Positions 1 through 10,352 of a stretch of 52,244 nt of DNA are shown here, in pieces. Every line of letters begins with the position of its first letter. Positions within the stretch are counted from its first letter, which is position 1. The position numbers were made by a program, and so were the translations under genes. This DNA is from RGIG1934 sp045122895. Its GTDB lineage: Bacteria; Bacillota; Clostridia; Lachnospirales; Lachnospiraceae. The stretch lies in assembly GCA_045122895.1 (NCBI GenBank), contig JBGVIE010000044.1:1-52244 (forward strand), written 5' to 3'. The notes below the pieces were generated by a model. That model was not told the DNA's origin. It ran no database searches and was given only the letters and a program-made list of their open reading frames with translations.

Positions 1-575
1 ATGTTACATATGACGCAGCTGATGGAACTACACCATTCAAATTGTCAGTATCGACTATATATGAATGTAAATATGGTAGTGGTGTAGCCAGAAAGACATA
101 TGATAATGTATATTCTTCAGAGTTTGAGGATGTTCCTGACGTATTACTATTCTACACATTATATAAGTACAATACTACGGTTACATCTAAGAATGATATG
201 ATATATGTGGATAACCAGATTCCGGATAATATCATAGCAGCTTCAGGAAAGAAATGTAATATGTATATTTCTAATCAGACAGTGGCTGTACAGAATCAGA
301 AGAAATTAAAATATGTACCTAATTCAACTGATTCAAATATTATGTTCCAAAAGGGTGGAACAAATAATAGTGTTACTTTGAATGCAACTACAGGGGTTTA
401 TGAGAATTCAAACACCAATGCTTTTATGGCAAATGGTATTTATGATTACACAAATGTAAACCCTATCAATTCACTTGTAGGGGTTAAGGAAGAAGTTAGT
501 CTTTATGAGATAACAGTAGATATTATGTATGAAGGAAATGTCAAATATACATTGGTATCTACAACTGATTCCTAA
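1..575 (+). CDS. C-terminal part of a probable minor pilin-like protein, 5' end outside window
   Basis: The reading frame is open from base 3 to the stop at 573-575, so the gene begins before the window and about 190 C-terminal residues are seen. The visible part is polar, rich in Asn, Thr, Ser and Tyr, with no membrane segment and no motif I recognise. The next gene follows after 15 bases with its own AGGAGG site, so it belongs to the same operon as three genes with pilin-type N-termini. By position I infer a minor pilin or pseudopilin whose cleaved N-terminus lies upstream. The family is not identifiable from this fragment alone. Confidence 0.6.
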   Translation, partial: VTYDAADGTTPFKLSVSTIYECKYGSGVARKTYDNVYSSEFEDVPDVLLFYTLYKYNTTVTSKNDMIYVDNQIPDNIIAASGKKCNMYISNQTVAVQNQKKLKYVPNSTDSNIMFQKGGTNNSVTLNATTGVYENSNTNAFMANGIYDYTNVNPINSLVGVKEEVSLYEITVDIMYEGNVKYTLVSTTDS

Positions 576-590
576 GAACAGGAGGCTAGT

Positions 591-3215
591 ATGCAGCGAT
601 TATTAAAACTTAGAAAAGATAATAAAGGTGATACTCTCCTAATAGTTATAGTCGGTATATTATTACTTGGTATTTTAGGTTCAGTACTGTTGAGTTCAAC
701 AGTACTGAATTATAATATGAAGAATGTTAATAGTGGACAGAAGAAGTCATTCTATACTGCAGAGGAAGCTGTTGATGCAGTGTATGCCGGTGTTGGGGAA
801 GATGTAATGGAGGCTATGCAGTACTCATATACATATGTACTCAACAATATGCTTACAAAAAATGCAGATGGTGATTATGTTACTACAAACAACGATTATC
901 TTAACAAGTTATTTAGAAATATCTTTTTCTACCGTCTGACAGGTAAGGAATGTAATTCTTCTGATAAAGTCTCAGATTGGAATACTGTTCTTGTCAGAGC
1001 GAATGCCGAAGGTTCAACTATTATGACACAATGTAATGAGAGAAGAGTAGATCCTGTTACAAATCGTTTGGTTAAGTATAAGAAATATGCTAATGGTGTT
1101 GACGAACAGAGAGAATTAGAAGAATATCTTCAAAGCTTAGTGGGTACTGGTTCAGATGTTCCGACAGTACACATCAATAGGGCAGAACCGGGAGTACCGC
1201 TCAATGCAATTGAGTACGGAACTAAGGATGTAACAACTGAAAAAGGAGATGTTGTTACAGTTGATTACTTCAAAATCAAGGATTTATCAGTTTCATATAC
1301 TTCAAAGAATCATATTACAAGTAATGTAACAACAGATATAGTTGTAGAGATTCCGGTTATTGATATTAATTTCTCAGAGGTTAATGTATATAATTATAAC
1401 GAATTGTTTAAGTATATTATTGTAACAGAAGGTGATGCAACTAATAGAAATACAGCTTCTCTTACAATCAATAAGAACACAGTAGCTAATGGTAACATTT
1501 ATGCAGGTAAGGAATTATCAGCCGCTAAGACAGGTATTTTATTAAATAATTCTGACTTAGCTGTAAGTGCTACGAATGTGGCTACATCAGGTGATATTAA
1601 TGTATATAATGCAGAGTTTGCTTTAGGAAGAGGACCGCTGGGAAATCCACTTAAATTATGGGCAAAGAATATTGTAACTTCTGGTCTTCATGACAAAGTT
1701 AATATTGCTGATGCATCAGTAATTGTCAAGGATGACTTACAGATTGGTGGTAGTGGTTCGGAAGTTAAGATTTCAGGAAGTTATTATGGAATCGGTTTTA
1801 GATCAGCAGATGATACTAATACTGTTGAAGCGAACAGTAATGAAAATGATTCATTGTATTTTGATCATTCCAATGGATTTATGTTTGATGCTAATGGTAA
1901 TAATATAGGTTCTATTACAGAGTACGAACATGAGAAGAGCAGTTCAATCGTAGTAAATGGTAGAGATGCAGATGTTAATTTGTTTGAATTAAAGACATTA
2001 TTACTTGGTGGTAGAGCATATGTCGACTTGATTGATCCGGACGCAGGTCTTGGTGAAGATAACTCAACATATATGACTGGTGAGTCAATTGCTGTTAGAG
2101 GTAATCAGGAAGCATATCTTTCTGATATTACAGATAAGACACAGTTTAACTTTATCACATCTACTACAGCAGATGATAGAAATGTTGTAACATCTAATCC
2201 AGTTACATATGATTTCTTTATTAACAATATCAGAGGAAAGAACATATTAACAGACAAGACTGTTGCTAAGAAGGTTGGTGGAAGTGTTTACTTCTACAGA
2301 AAGAGTGTTTCTCCAACGGAACAGACTTCTTTATTTGAGAATTATGTAAATGACTCAAAGAACAAGAGATTATTGAGAGAAAAGGCAGATAAGCTTGGTG
2401 TTAAGGCCATTTCGATTGATGAGACAGGTACTAATTTGTTAACTGTTGGTACAATGATGAAGGTTGATAATACAAAACCTGACAGCCAGAGAGTATTAGT
2501 TATGAATCATACATTAAATGATGCGAACAAGAACCTGTTTGCAAGATATATATCTGATGTGTCACTCAGATATAAAGCTATGATGACAGAGCTTGCTGAT
2601 TATGGAAACATTGATACGACTACAGTACCATCTAATATTCAGGCATCAATTGCAGCATCAACAAAGACACCTATCTCTACATATGTAGATGCAGATATGT
2701 TCCAGAAGGTATTCCTTGGAACAGTTCCTGGAATGAATATGTCTAATCTTACAGATGGTGGAGAGACATATAAGACTTCATATGACGCTATTTTATCAGG
2801 ACTGGATATGACGGGTTATAATATTACTAACAACAATTCATTTGTAATCTTAACAAAGAAAGATGAATATGTTGTAAGTGGTAATGTGACAAATGGTATT
2901 ATAATATCAAGCGGTAAGAAAGTAACTGTATCTGGTGACTTTACAGGTATTATAATTTGTGCCGGAGACGTAGTTATTGAGGGTAGTGCAGGAACAGTAT
3001 ACTTGAATGCATTCCCGGATTTAATGGAATGGTTGACTACAAAGGATACTACACTTAGTGCATGCCTTAAGGGATACAGATCAAGTGCTGCTGGTGAAGG
3101 TGAAGGCAGTGGTCATGTAACACTTAACAATATCGGATACCAGGATTTAGTGTCATTTGATAATTGGAAGAAGAGTGCAGTAAACAAGTCAGTTGATGAT
3201 AATCCAAATGATTAA
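591..3215 (+). CDS. Large PilX/GspK-like pilus-associated protein (874 aa)
   Basis: A short basic N-terminus with an NKG motif (residues 11-13) is followed by a hydrophobic helix at about 16-38, as in type IV pilins and type II secretion pseudopilins. If cleavage follows Gly13, position +5 is Ile, not the usual Glu, a feature known for the GspK tip subunit. The remaining ~830 residues are a polar, Asn/Thr/Ser-rich exported domain. Residues ~755-810 form short alternating beta-type repeats (VSGNV, VSGDF, GDVVIEGS) that suggest a beta-helix. An AGGAGG site ends five bases before the ATG. It is co-directional with two prepilin genes downstream. The role in a pilus or pseudopilus is inferred from context. 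Confidence 0.7.
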   Translation: MQRLLKLRKDNKGDTLLIVIVGILLLGILGSVLLSSTVLNYNMKNVNSGQKKSFYTAEEAVDAVYAGVGEDVMEAMQYSYTYVLNNMLTKNADGDYVTTNNDYLNKLFRNIFFYRLTGKECNSSDKVSDWNTVLVRANAEGSTIMTQCNERRVDPVTNRLVKYKKYANGVDEQRELEEYLQSLVGTGSDVPTVHINRAEPGVPLNAIEYGTKDVTTEKGDVVTVDYFKIKDLSVSYTSKNHITSNVTTDIVVEIPVIDINFSEVNVYNYNELFKYIIVTEGDATNRNTASLTINKNTVANGNIYAGKELSAAKTGILLNNSDLAVSATNVATSGDINVYNAEFALGRGPLGNPLKLWAKNIVTSGLHDKVNIADASVIVKDDLQIGGSGSEVKISGSYYGIGFRSADDTNTVEANSNENDSLYFDHSNGFMFDANGNNIGSITEYEHEKSSSIVVNGRDADVNLFELKTLLLGGRAYVDLIDPDAGLGEDNSTYMTGESIAVRGNQEAYLSDITDKTQFNFITSTTADDRNVVTSNPVTYDFFINNIRGKNILTDKTVAKKVGGSVYFYRKSVSPTEQTSLFENYVNDSKNKRLLREKADKLGVKAISIDETGTNLLTVGTMMKVDNTKPDSQRVLVMNHTLNDANKNLFARYISDVSLRYKAMMTELADYGNIDTTTVPSNIQASIAASTKTPISTYVDADMFQKVFLGTVPGMNMSNLTDGGETYKTSYDAILSGLDMTGYNITNNNSFVILTKKDEYVVSGNVTNGIIISSGKKVTVSGDFTGIIICAGDVVIEGSAGTVYLNAFPDLMEWLTTKDTTLSACLKGYRSSAAGEGEGSGHVTLNNIGYQDLVSFDNWKKSAVNKSVDDNPND
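680..709. repeat. 14-bp perfect inverted repeat within the pilin-like helix codons
   Basis: Bases 680-693 and 696-709 are exact reverse complements separated by two bases. The repeat lies about 90 bases into the 874-aa gene, in codons for the end of its hydrophobic N-terminal helix. In mRNA it could form a stable hairpin near the start of translation. No function is known; chance is possible because codons for Ser, Val and Leu are shared on both arms. Confidence 0.75.
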
Positions 3216-3233
3216 TAAGGGGGAGGACATATT

Positions 3234-3746
3234 ATGAAGAAAGTAAATAATAAAGGTTTTTCTCTTATTGAACTTATTGTAACTATAGCTATTATGGCTG
3301 TAGTTACAGGAGGAGCAGTATCACTTTACAGTTATTTATCAACAGCTAAGGTAAGACAGTGTTACACAGGGATTAATGATGAACTAGGTGTTACAAGAAC
3401 AAACGCTATGTCTAAGAAAGGTAAGTGGAGTGTTGTTGTAAAGTTTGATGGAAATAAGTATTATGCGGTGTCTATGAAGGATGGCAACGAGTTTGATAAG
3501 ACAGAGCTTGGAAAAAAAGGCGAATTCACACTTACATATAAGAAGCTGCCTGATGGAGCTGCTACAGCTACTGAGGTTGAAATTACAGATAGTGCAAGTA
3601 CCTGGCCAACTATTATGTTTAATAGCGGTTCGGGATCATGCCTTGTGGTAGATGGTTATACAGTACAAGAATTCAAGGTTTCTAATTCAAGACTTACTAA
3701 GTCAGTAAAACTTGTAAAGGCAACAGGAAAGCATTACGTCAAGTAA
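3234..3746 (+). CDS. Prepilin with N-terminal methylation motif (FimT/GspH-like minor pilin)
   Basis: The N-terminus carries a classical type III prepilin signal: NNKG8 | F9-SLIE13, with Phe at +1 and Glu at +5, then a hydrophobic helix to about residue 33. A prepilin peptidase would cut after Gly8 and methylate Phe9. The 170-aa length and the small beta-rich C-terminal domain fit FimT/GspH-type minor pseudopilins. It starts 18 bases after the 874-aa gene with a GGGGGAGG site and ends 15 bases before the next prepilin gene. Prepilin identity is very likely; the exact subfamily is not certain. Confidence 0.85.
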   Translation: MKKVNNKGFSLIELIVTIAIMAVVTGGAVSLYSYLSTAKVRQCYTGINDELGVTRTNAMSKKGKWSVVVKFDGNKYYAVSMKDGNEFDKTELGKKGEFTLTYKKLPDGAATATEVEITDSASTWPTIMFNSGSGSCLVVDGYTVQEFKVSNSRLTKSVKLVKATGKHYVK

Positions 3747-3761
3747 GGAGGGAAAAGTCGA

Positions 3762-4400
3762 ATGAATAAAAAACAAAACTTAAACAATAAGGGCTTTTCT
3801 CTTATAGAATTGCTTGTAAGTATTGCGATAGCAGGGATTGTTGTTGTTGCAGCCTTTTCGATGGTTTTGTATGGTATGAACAGATATGCAAAGTCATCTA
3901 AAGAGACCAAATTGCAAAATGAAATACAATTTGTAAATAATACTATTTCAGATGCAATCAAGGAAGGTCATATCGGTTCATCAAGAATCGATATAACAAG
4001 AAAGGCTGATGGAAGTGTTAATACAGCAATGATTTACACGGCACTTCAGCTTGATTCAAACGGATTGCCGGTAGAAGTATCAGGAAAGATACAATGTTTA
4101 CCGGGAAGTCAGAAGATTTACTACAATTCAACAAAGCATTCGGTATTTATATACGATGCGAATGAAACAGTAGGTACAGGAGATGACAATCATTTGGTTA
4201 GTGATTGTGTATACTCATTTGATGTTGGATATGCAAAAGCATCAAATAGTGACGTGGTAGGTGTTAATTCTAACCCAGACCCAAGTTCTGGAGTTGAGAC
4301 ATACTTCCATGAGTCAAGATTAATTAAGTTTACAATTAAGTTTAAAGTATCTTCGATTGAAAGAACATCAGAGAATACTTACAAGATGAGAAATAAGTAA
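3762..4400 (+). CDS. Prepilin with N-terminal methylation motif (PilW/GspJ-like minor pilin)
   Basis: A typical prepilin signal is present: NNKG11 | F12-SLIE16, with Glu at +5, followed by a hydrophobic helix to about residue 35. The 212-aa size and the helix running into a charged region (about 40-65) resemble PilW/GspJ minor pilins that cap or prime pilus assembly. A GGAGGG site precedes the ATG. It follows the FimT-like gene by 15 bases and precedes the giant exported gene by 12, so translation is probably coupled across the cluster. Assembly ATPase, platform and peptidase genes are not in view. Confidence 0.85.
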   Translation: MNKKQNLNNKGFSLIELLVSIAIAGIVVVAAFSMVLYGMNRYAKSSKETKLQNEIQFVNNTISDAIKEGHIGSSRIDITRKADGSVNTAMIYTALQLDSNGLPVEVSGKIQCLPGSQKIYYNSTKHSVFIYDANETVGTGDDNHLVSDCVYSFDVGYAKASNSDVVGVNSNPDPSSGVETYFHESRLIKFTIKFKVSSIERTSENTYKMRNK

Positions 4401-4412
4401 CAGGAGGAATGA

Positions 4413-7400
4413 ATGATGAGAGAATTTATAAGTAAACACCGTAAGCTTTTGTCTATTACTGGCGTTATACTCGCGGCTATCATTATCACTGTTACAACTA
4501 TCGGGGTTGTAAATAATGTTACTGCTGGTGTATATAAGGGAGATAGTGATAAACAAAAAGAAGCAAAAAACAACGGAAACAGAGTAATTGTACTTGAGAT
4601 TGTTTCACAGTATGGTCAGCAGGTGTTAGGCTATACAGTACCGGGGTTTGAGCCTATCACAAAGGAAGCAATCGAGAATTATCCAACTGACGGACCAGCA
4701 GATTTATCATCTGCAGCATTTACAAATGCCACTGGTTGGGAAGTAAAAAAGACTTCTGATGGATACAAAGTAACAGGCAGTTTGTTAGATGATGCATTTA
4801 GCAAAAATGTATTTGCAAGTGCACTTAATACTGTGGATGCAGAATCAGATTCAGATGAAATTGTTTCAGATATCGAGATAAGAGTAAAACAGGCGAATGA
4901 TGTAACAATGTCAGATATTAATGAAAGTGATTTGATTTACATCAATAATGCTAAAGAAAATGATTCGAATGTATTGTATTTTTATGATCAGGTTATGAAT
5001 TATGATGTTGAATCAAATACATTAAGTGACAGTGGTATTCAGCCTGGTGAGATTGGTAAATACTATGATGATATATCATATGAGACATTAGCTGCATCAG
5101 AAGTTGCTGTCAGATTAATAAAAGAATCTGCCGGAAAGGATTCTGCTTATGATATTGAAGAGACTATTGCAGGTTATTTCAAAAAAGCAGCCGAAGCAGG
5201 CAGCAAAGTAGCAAGTACTAAGTCAGTATTTGAAGTTGCAGGAGTAAAGGACTATCATGCATGGAATCATGGTGCTTATATCGAAGCCTTAAGAAATGCC
5301 GAGAAAGGTAGTATTTCAGACCTTGATGAGATTAATACTTTGATTGCTATGAAGAACGATGTGATTCAGAATGACGCGATAGAAGTAATTAAGTCGTCAG
5401 CAGGAAAGAAATTAAGTGCAAGTGAAAAAGAAGATTTAAGGACAGCATTTATTGAAGCATATTTAGTAGACACTTCAACAGGTATGAATTTGTACATTGA
5501 AGAGAACTTTGATAAGTATGTATCTTATTTGGAAGGAATTGATCCGGACGGATTGTATTCTGGAAGATCTTCTATCAACACAGCTATTAAGTACATTAAT
5601 GGTAATGAAAGCTCAGCTGCCCGTGCGAAGGTTATCGCATGTTCAGGACAGGGAATAGAAGAGACTATTGCAAATGTTGATGAAGCTTTAATGAAAAAGT
5701 GTAATTTCGACAGTTTTAAGGAAGTAAACTTAAATGCATATCTTCAGGCAATAGCTTCTGAAAAACTCAATTCGGAATCAGATGTATTAAAGCTGGTTGA
5801 AAAAGTCAATACAAGCGAGAAACTAACAGCAAAAGAAAAAATCGAGACAGCAGTAAAGAATCAGGTTATTGCTGATACATTAACTTTAGTCGATTTTGAA
5901 AAGGCAGATATCAAATCATTTGATAAGGATTTGATTGAATGTTATAAAGAAGAATTAGTGAGTGAAGAGACAGAATCATTTGTTAAAGAGTTTGCTCCTG
6001 AGTATGATGATGCAGAAAATATTAATTTTGTAGCTCATTTTAGAACTTCTAAGAAAAATATTTCACTTGTTGATTTTAATATTCTTAAGAAGGTTGAGGA
6101 TGCTAGTACAGAATCTTCAGAGGAATCAGCGGTAGAGGAGGAATCATCGTCAGAGGAAGAGTCAGATATATATGTAGTAGAAGATACATATAGTATGATG
6201 TATGAAAGTGATTCAAATGATTACTACAGAGTTGCATTATCTTTAAAGGAGGCAACAGATTATGTAGTATGTGTAACATACAAAGATGAGAATGGTGACG
6301 ATCAGCAGGAAGTGTTTGTAATTCCTGAGATTACTGAGGATAAAAAAGAATACTGGTTAGTAGTAGCAGACGAAGCTAAGGTATTCGAATCAGTTGAAGC
6401 TGTAGTCGCTGATACAAATTTCGGTGAGGATTTTGTATATGGTCATTCAGTAGTATCGGATGAGAAGATAGAATCATTTATTGCTAAAGCTAATGAGAAA
6501 TATTATGTATTAGATTCAGAAGTATCATATGATTTCACTTCATGGGAAGTTGCTAAGACATTGGTACAGTATGCTGAAAATGCTACCAGTGGTTTGATAG
6601 CATCAGGTAAGATTATTTCAAATATTGGTACTATTGATAGCAATGACTGGATGTGGGATAATGTGAACAAACAGGATGCTCATGCAGATAATAATGTATA
6701 CAAGTCATTATTATTAATCAAATTGAGATCAAGTAATAAATTGTCAGCATCAAAGGTTAAAACAATATTAAATGATATCACTGATGAAGGTGTATATAAG
6801 AATACTGATAAGTGGAGTTTTGTTACATTTACAAATAATACCAGTAATATATCAACTAATGGACTATATAACAGAACATATTTATATGGCGAAGATATTT
6901 GCTTTAATGGTGTCAAATTCATATCCAGAGGTGACTTTAACTACACTAATGAAGGTATGATTGGATATGGATTAACAAAATGGGATGCAATTGAAGCTAC
7001 AAAAGATGTAATGACTGTTAATGGCAGTACCAAGACACTTGGTAATATTGTTAAATATGTTATGAATATGTATGTCAATGAGCTTCAGAATTATCCAATG
7101 AATGTATTAGAGGTACAGGCAGGTTCAGGTGATTTTGAATTAAATTCATATGAGGGTGCTAAATTGTTAGCTGACTGGTTAAGAATTGACTATTCTGATA
7201 TGACAAAAAACAATTACAAGGATTACTTCAATGTCACATCAATCAGCGTAAAAGAGTTTAATACAAGAGACAGAGATTTAACAGCAGACTTTGACCTTAT
7301 ATACTTTGGTGTTAAGTCTGGTTATATGAACCGTGAACAGAAATCCGGAGTTTACAGAACAATATACAATGATTCATCTATGAACGGTTATGTTTATACA

Positions 7401-10274
7401 GGAATTGGTGATATATTCGATACTCATAAGTTTATGAGAGGTACAGCGGTAGATGATTATCAGGTAATAGGTGGTACTTATTCAGGATCTGATTATTCTT
7501 GGGGTAGTATTAAGTATAATCCTAAGAAAGAAAGTGAAGTATGGAAGAAATACTTTACAGAGCCATATGGAGATGATATTGACCAGAATAAGACATATGC
7601 GGTGGTAAATTCAAGAACTACTACAAGAGTAATTGGTAATGATATCACAATGAAGAGATATGATGACCTTATGGAATATCTTAAAGCCGGTTTCCCAATT
7701 CTTATGGTTGATGAGCTTATTAACTCTGACAACTACAAAGACGGAAGTGACAGAACTAACTCTAATGTAGCAGAGTGGACATATCTTGATAAGGACAGTA
7801 AGTTATATAACTTTATAAAGGATGCCAAGGCACTTGGATACAATTCGTCTATGAATGCATATACAGGATTAGACAGGAACGGCAATAAGGTATTTGACGA
7901 TGGCGGAAAATACGCAAGCCTTGTAAATGTTAAGTATGCAAGAAACGGTCTCAATCCTGATGATTTATCTAATAAATTTGAAGGTGGATTACAATTTGCT
8001 ACTAAACGTAATGTAAGAGTAACATTTGATTATGTATCCGGACCTATTGAGTACAATAAGGATTCGAATGGTAATATACTCTCTTCAGGAAGTGTTGGTA
8101 ATACAATTAAGTATGGTACAACAGATTATTCCAGATATCAGGTTTTATTAAAGCTTACTTCTGATGTTGAGATGGATTGGCTTGAAGAAAACTTCGAGTT
8201 CCAGATGTATATCGATAAATCTGGTTCAGGACGATTCAGTGAAGAGAACACAGTTGAAATTGACCCAGAAGTAGACTTTAACTACAAGGGCAAAATGATT
8301 ACTATGGAAGGTAACTGGCCGGCAGGGAACGATGGAACAATGGATGGCTTTGTTCCATGGAGGATTGAGGCATACAGTAAGACTAACCCAAAGAACCATT
8401 TTGTGTATACCGGTTTTTCTGCTTTTGAAAAGGTCGATACAGAAGGTAATCCTACAAAGAAGGATATTGAAGTATTATGGGTTAAAAATGAAAATCTTAC
8501 TATGAATTTTGCGGATGTAATTAATTCATATCAGAATGCGGGATTGATACCTGAATACAATATTAAGATAACTACTGTAAACTATAAAGATTTCCCAAGA
8601 AAAGGTGCCTGGGGAACAATGACTGAAGATGTTGAATTCAATTCAAGTAATTCAGTGTTAAAGGTTAAATACTTCGATTCAAGTGTTAGTTCAGATTCTG
8701 AAAGATATGATAAGGAATTTGATATGCTTGTATTTGGTTACTGTGATTCATATCAGGGTATGGATTTGAATAATATTTACTGTTTACAGAATATCAGATA
8801 TTTTGTTGAGGCAGGACATTCATTATTCTTTGCACATGATAATGCTTCATATATAACAACAGTTATGGATTATGTAAGTACGTCAAATAACACAAAGGAT
8901 ACAAGAGTGACTTCAAGTGATAATGAAGATAATATGTACAACTTTGCTAAGTATACTACAGCGTATATGAGAGATATGCTTGGTATGGATGTATATGGTG
9001 CCACATATTCTCCAAAGGCATTTACATATGCGTACCTTAAGAATGGTGCTAAGACTCCTATATCGGAACAGGAGGCATTAAGCTACAATGAGAGCCAGTA
9101 TGATTTGAACCCATACTACAGCAGAGCGGTATATAATGCAAGATTATATACAGGCACAACTGATCAGAAGGATTTCAGAGGATTTACGGAAGGTATAACA
9201 ATCTGGACCTGGACTGGAAATAATGGTTCGGGAAAACCGCTTTACAAAACTGATTTCGGTAAAGGTGGAAGCTGGATTGGTTGGGATTCATATAGTGAAT
9301 CATTTATGCATACACAGAAGATTAGACGTATCAATGAAGGTCAGCTTACAATGTATCCATACGTGCTTGATGAGACTCTTCCAACAGCTAAGACTCACTT
9401 CCAGTATTTAGCATTGAATCTTGAGGATGAGGATACAACAGTATGGTATACACTCAACGCTTCAGGCAACAACCAGAGTATGTATAAGGCAAATAACGGT
9501 GATGGAGCTAATAACTACTACATTTACTCAAAAGGTAATGTTACATACACAGGTGCCGGTCATGCAGGCGGTTATACAGATGAAGAAAAGAAGTTATTCA
9601 TTAACACTGTAATCGCAGCTATCAAGGCTGGTAACTATGGTCCTGAGATAACGTTTACAAACAGAGAATCTAATACAACAGATGAATCGGTTATTTACAC
9701 ATATGATACTGATATCTGTGTAGATGTAAGATTTAGAATTAGTGACGTTGATAGAAAGAAGAATGCCGAAGGTGCATTTAGTAAGGTTCAGATTTACTTT
9801 GACAAGATTAATCTTGATTCTAATGGAAATCCTGCAGGAGATGACAAGAATGGTCAGGATGCTATCAGATATGACGCATCAGAGGATATTCTTATCAATA
9901 ATCCGGATAAGGATATACCATCAGATTATATGATGGACAGCAAGGGTCAGATATACATTAATATGAACGAACAGACTATTAAGAATAGAGCTGAACAGAA
10001 GTTCACATTATCATATGTAGATCTTGCAAATCTATATTGTCAGATACATAATATATCTGATACATATGCATTAGTTGATGGTGCTTATACAAAGAACGGT
10101 GCACAGGGAAGCTACGGACAGGAAGTTCAGGATTTAGTAAAGGAATTCTTTAACGAATATAGAATTGCTGTAACAGCTACTGATATTCCAAAGAGCACAA
10201 ATGTTAACGTAGAAGGTATTACAAAAACAGCAGTTGCAAGAGTTGGATTTAGATCATTATTCAATCTTAACTAG
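4413..10274 (+). CDS. Giant exported protein, DUF5057-like (1953 aa)
   Basis: A basic N-terminus is followed by one hydrophobic segment (about 13-36), consistent with an uncleaved signal anchor; the rest should lie outside the membrane. Just after it comes a VLEIVSQYGQQVLGY stretch that I associate with DUF5057 proteins of Clostridia. Residues ~567-588 form an acidic Ser/Glu linker. Two later regions, near 957 (FDLIYFG) and 1433-1477 (FDMLVFGY, then GHSLFFAHDN), look like related Rossmann or amidotransferase-like beta-alpha units, though no catalytic triad is evident. It is the last gene of the pilin operon, preceded by an AGGAGG site and followed by a terminator. A pilus-associated surface protein is my inference; the function is unknown. 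Confidence 0.65.
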   Translation: MMREFISKHRKLLSITGVILAAIIITVTTIGVVNNVTAGVYKGDSDKQKEAKNNGNRVIVLEIVSQYGQQVLGYTVPGFEPITKEAIENYPTDGPADLSSAAFTNATGWEVKKTSDGYKVTGSLLDDAFSKNVFASALNTVDAESDSDEIVSDIEIRVKQANDVTMSDINESDLIYINNAKENDSNVLYFYDQVMNYDVESNTLSDSGIQPGEIGKYYDDISYETLAASEVAVRLIKESAGKDSAYDIEETIAGYFKKAAEAGSKVASTKSVFEVAGVKDYHAWNHGAYIEALRNAEKGSISDLDEINTLIAMKNDVIQNDAIEVIKSSAGKKLSASEKEDLRTAFIEAYLVDTSTGMNLYIEENFDKYVSYLEGIDPDGLYSGRSSINTAIKYINGNESSAARAKVIACSGQGIEETIANVDEALMKKCNFDSFKEVNLNAYLQAIASEKLNSESDVLKLVEKVNTSEKLTAKEKIETAVKNQVIADTLTLVDFEKADIKSFDKDLIECYKEELVSEETESFVKEFAPEYDDAENINFVAHFRTSKKNISLVDFNILKKVEDASTESSEESAVEEESSSEEESDIYVVEDTYSMMYESDSNDYYRVALSLKEATDYVVCVTYKDENGDDQQEVFVIPEITEDKKEYWLVVADEAKVFESVEAVVADTNFGEDFVYGHSVVSDEKIESFIAKANEKYYVLDSEVSYDFTSWEVAKTLVQYAENATSGLIASGKIISNIGTIDSNDWMWDNVNKQDAHADNNVYKSLLLIKLRSSNKLSASKVKTILNDITDEGVYKNTDKWSFVTFTNNTSNISTNGLYNRTYLYGEDICFNGVKFISRGDFNYTNEGMIGYGLTKWDAIEATKDVMTVNGSTKTLGNIVKYVMNMYVNELQNYPMNVLEVQAGSGDFELNSYEGAKLLADWLRIDYSDMTKNNYKDYFNVTSISVKEFNTRDRDLTADFDLIYFGVKSGYMNREQKSGVYRTIYNDSSMNGYVYTGIGDIFDTHKFMRGTAVDDYQVIGGTYSGSDYSWGSIKYNPKKESEVWKKYFTEPYGDDIDQNKTYAVVNSRTTTRVIGNDITMKRYDDLMEYLKAGFPILMVDELINSDNYKDGSDRTNSNVAEWTYLDKDSKLYNFIKDAKALGYNSSMNAYTGLDRNGNKVFDDGGKYASLVNVKYARNGLNPDDLSNKFEGGLQFATKRNVRVTFDYVSGPIEYNKDSNGNILSSGSVGNTIKYGTTDYSRYQVLLKLTSDVEMDWLEENFEFQMYIDKSGSGRFSEENTVEIDPEVDFNYKGKMITMEGNWPAGNDGTMDGFVPWRIEAYSKTNPKNHFVYTGFSAFEKVDTEGNPTKKDIEVLWVKNENLTMNFADVINSYQNAGLIPEYNIKITTVNYKDFPRKGAWGTMTEDVEFNSSNSVLKVKYFDSSVSSDSERYDKEFDMLVFGYCDSYQGMDLNNIYCLQNIRYFVEAGHSLFFAHDNASYITTVMDYVSTSNNTKDTRVTSSDNEDNMYNFAKYTTAYMRDMLGMDVYGATYSPKAFTYAYLKNGAKTPISEQEALSYNESQYDLNPYYSRAVYNARLYTGTTDQKDFRGFTEGITIWTWTGNNGSGKPLYKTDFGKGGSWIGWDSYSESFMHTQKIRRINEGQLTMYPYVLDETLPTAKTHFQYLALNLEDEDTTVWYTLNASGNNQSMYKANNGDGANNYYIYSKGNVTYTGAGHAGGYTDEEKKLFINTVIAAIKAGNYGPEITFTNRESNTTDESVIYTYDTDICVDVRFRISDVDRKKNAEGAFSKVQIYFDKINLDSNGNPAGDDKNGQDAIRYDASEDILINNPDKDIPSDYMMDSKGQIYINMNEQTIKNRAEQKFTLSYVDLANLYCQIHNISDTYALVDGAYTKNGAQGSYGQEVQDLVKEFFNEYRIAVTATDIPKSTNVNVEGITKTAVARVGFRSLFNLN

Positions 10275-10276
10275 TA

Positions 10277-10318
10277 AAAAAAATGCTACTATGTAGAAAT
10301 ACGTAGTAGCATTTTTTT
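10277..10318 (+). terminator. Intrinsic terminator of the pilin-like operon
   Basis: Bases 10277-10294 pair with 10301-10318 around a six-base loop, with an A-run on the left arm and seven T on the right. It starts a few bases after the stop of the giant gene. The symmetric A/T runs could also end convergent transcription, but no minus-strand gene is visible nearby. Confidence 0.9.
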
Positions 10319-10352
10319 ATGTAATTATTATTTCAAAAAAATAAAAAATATA

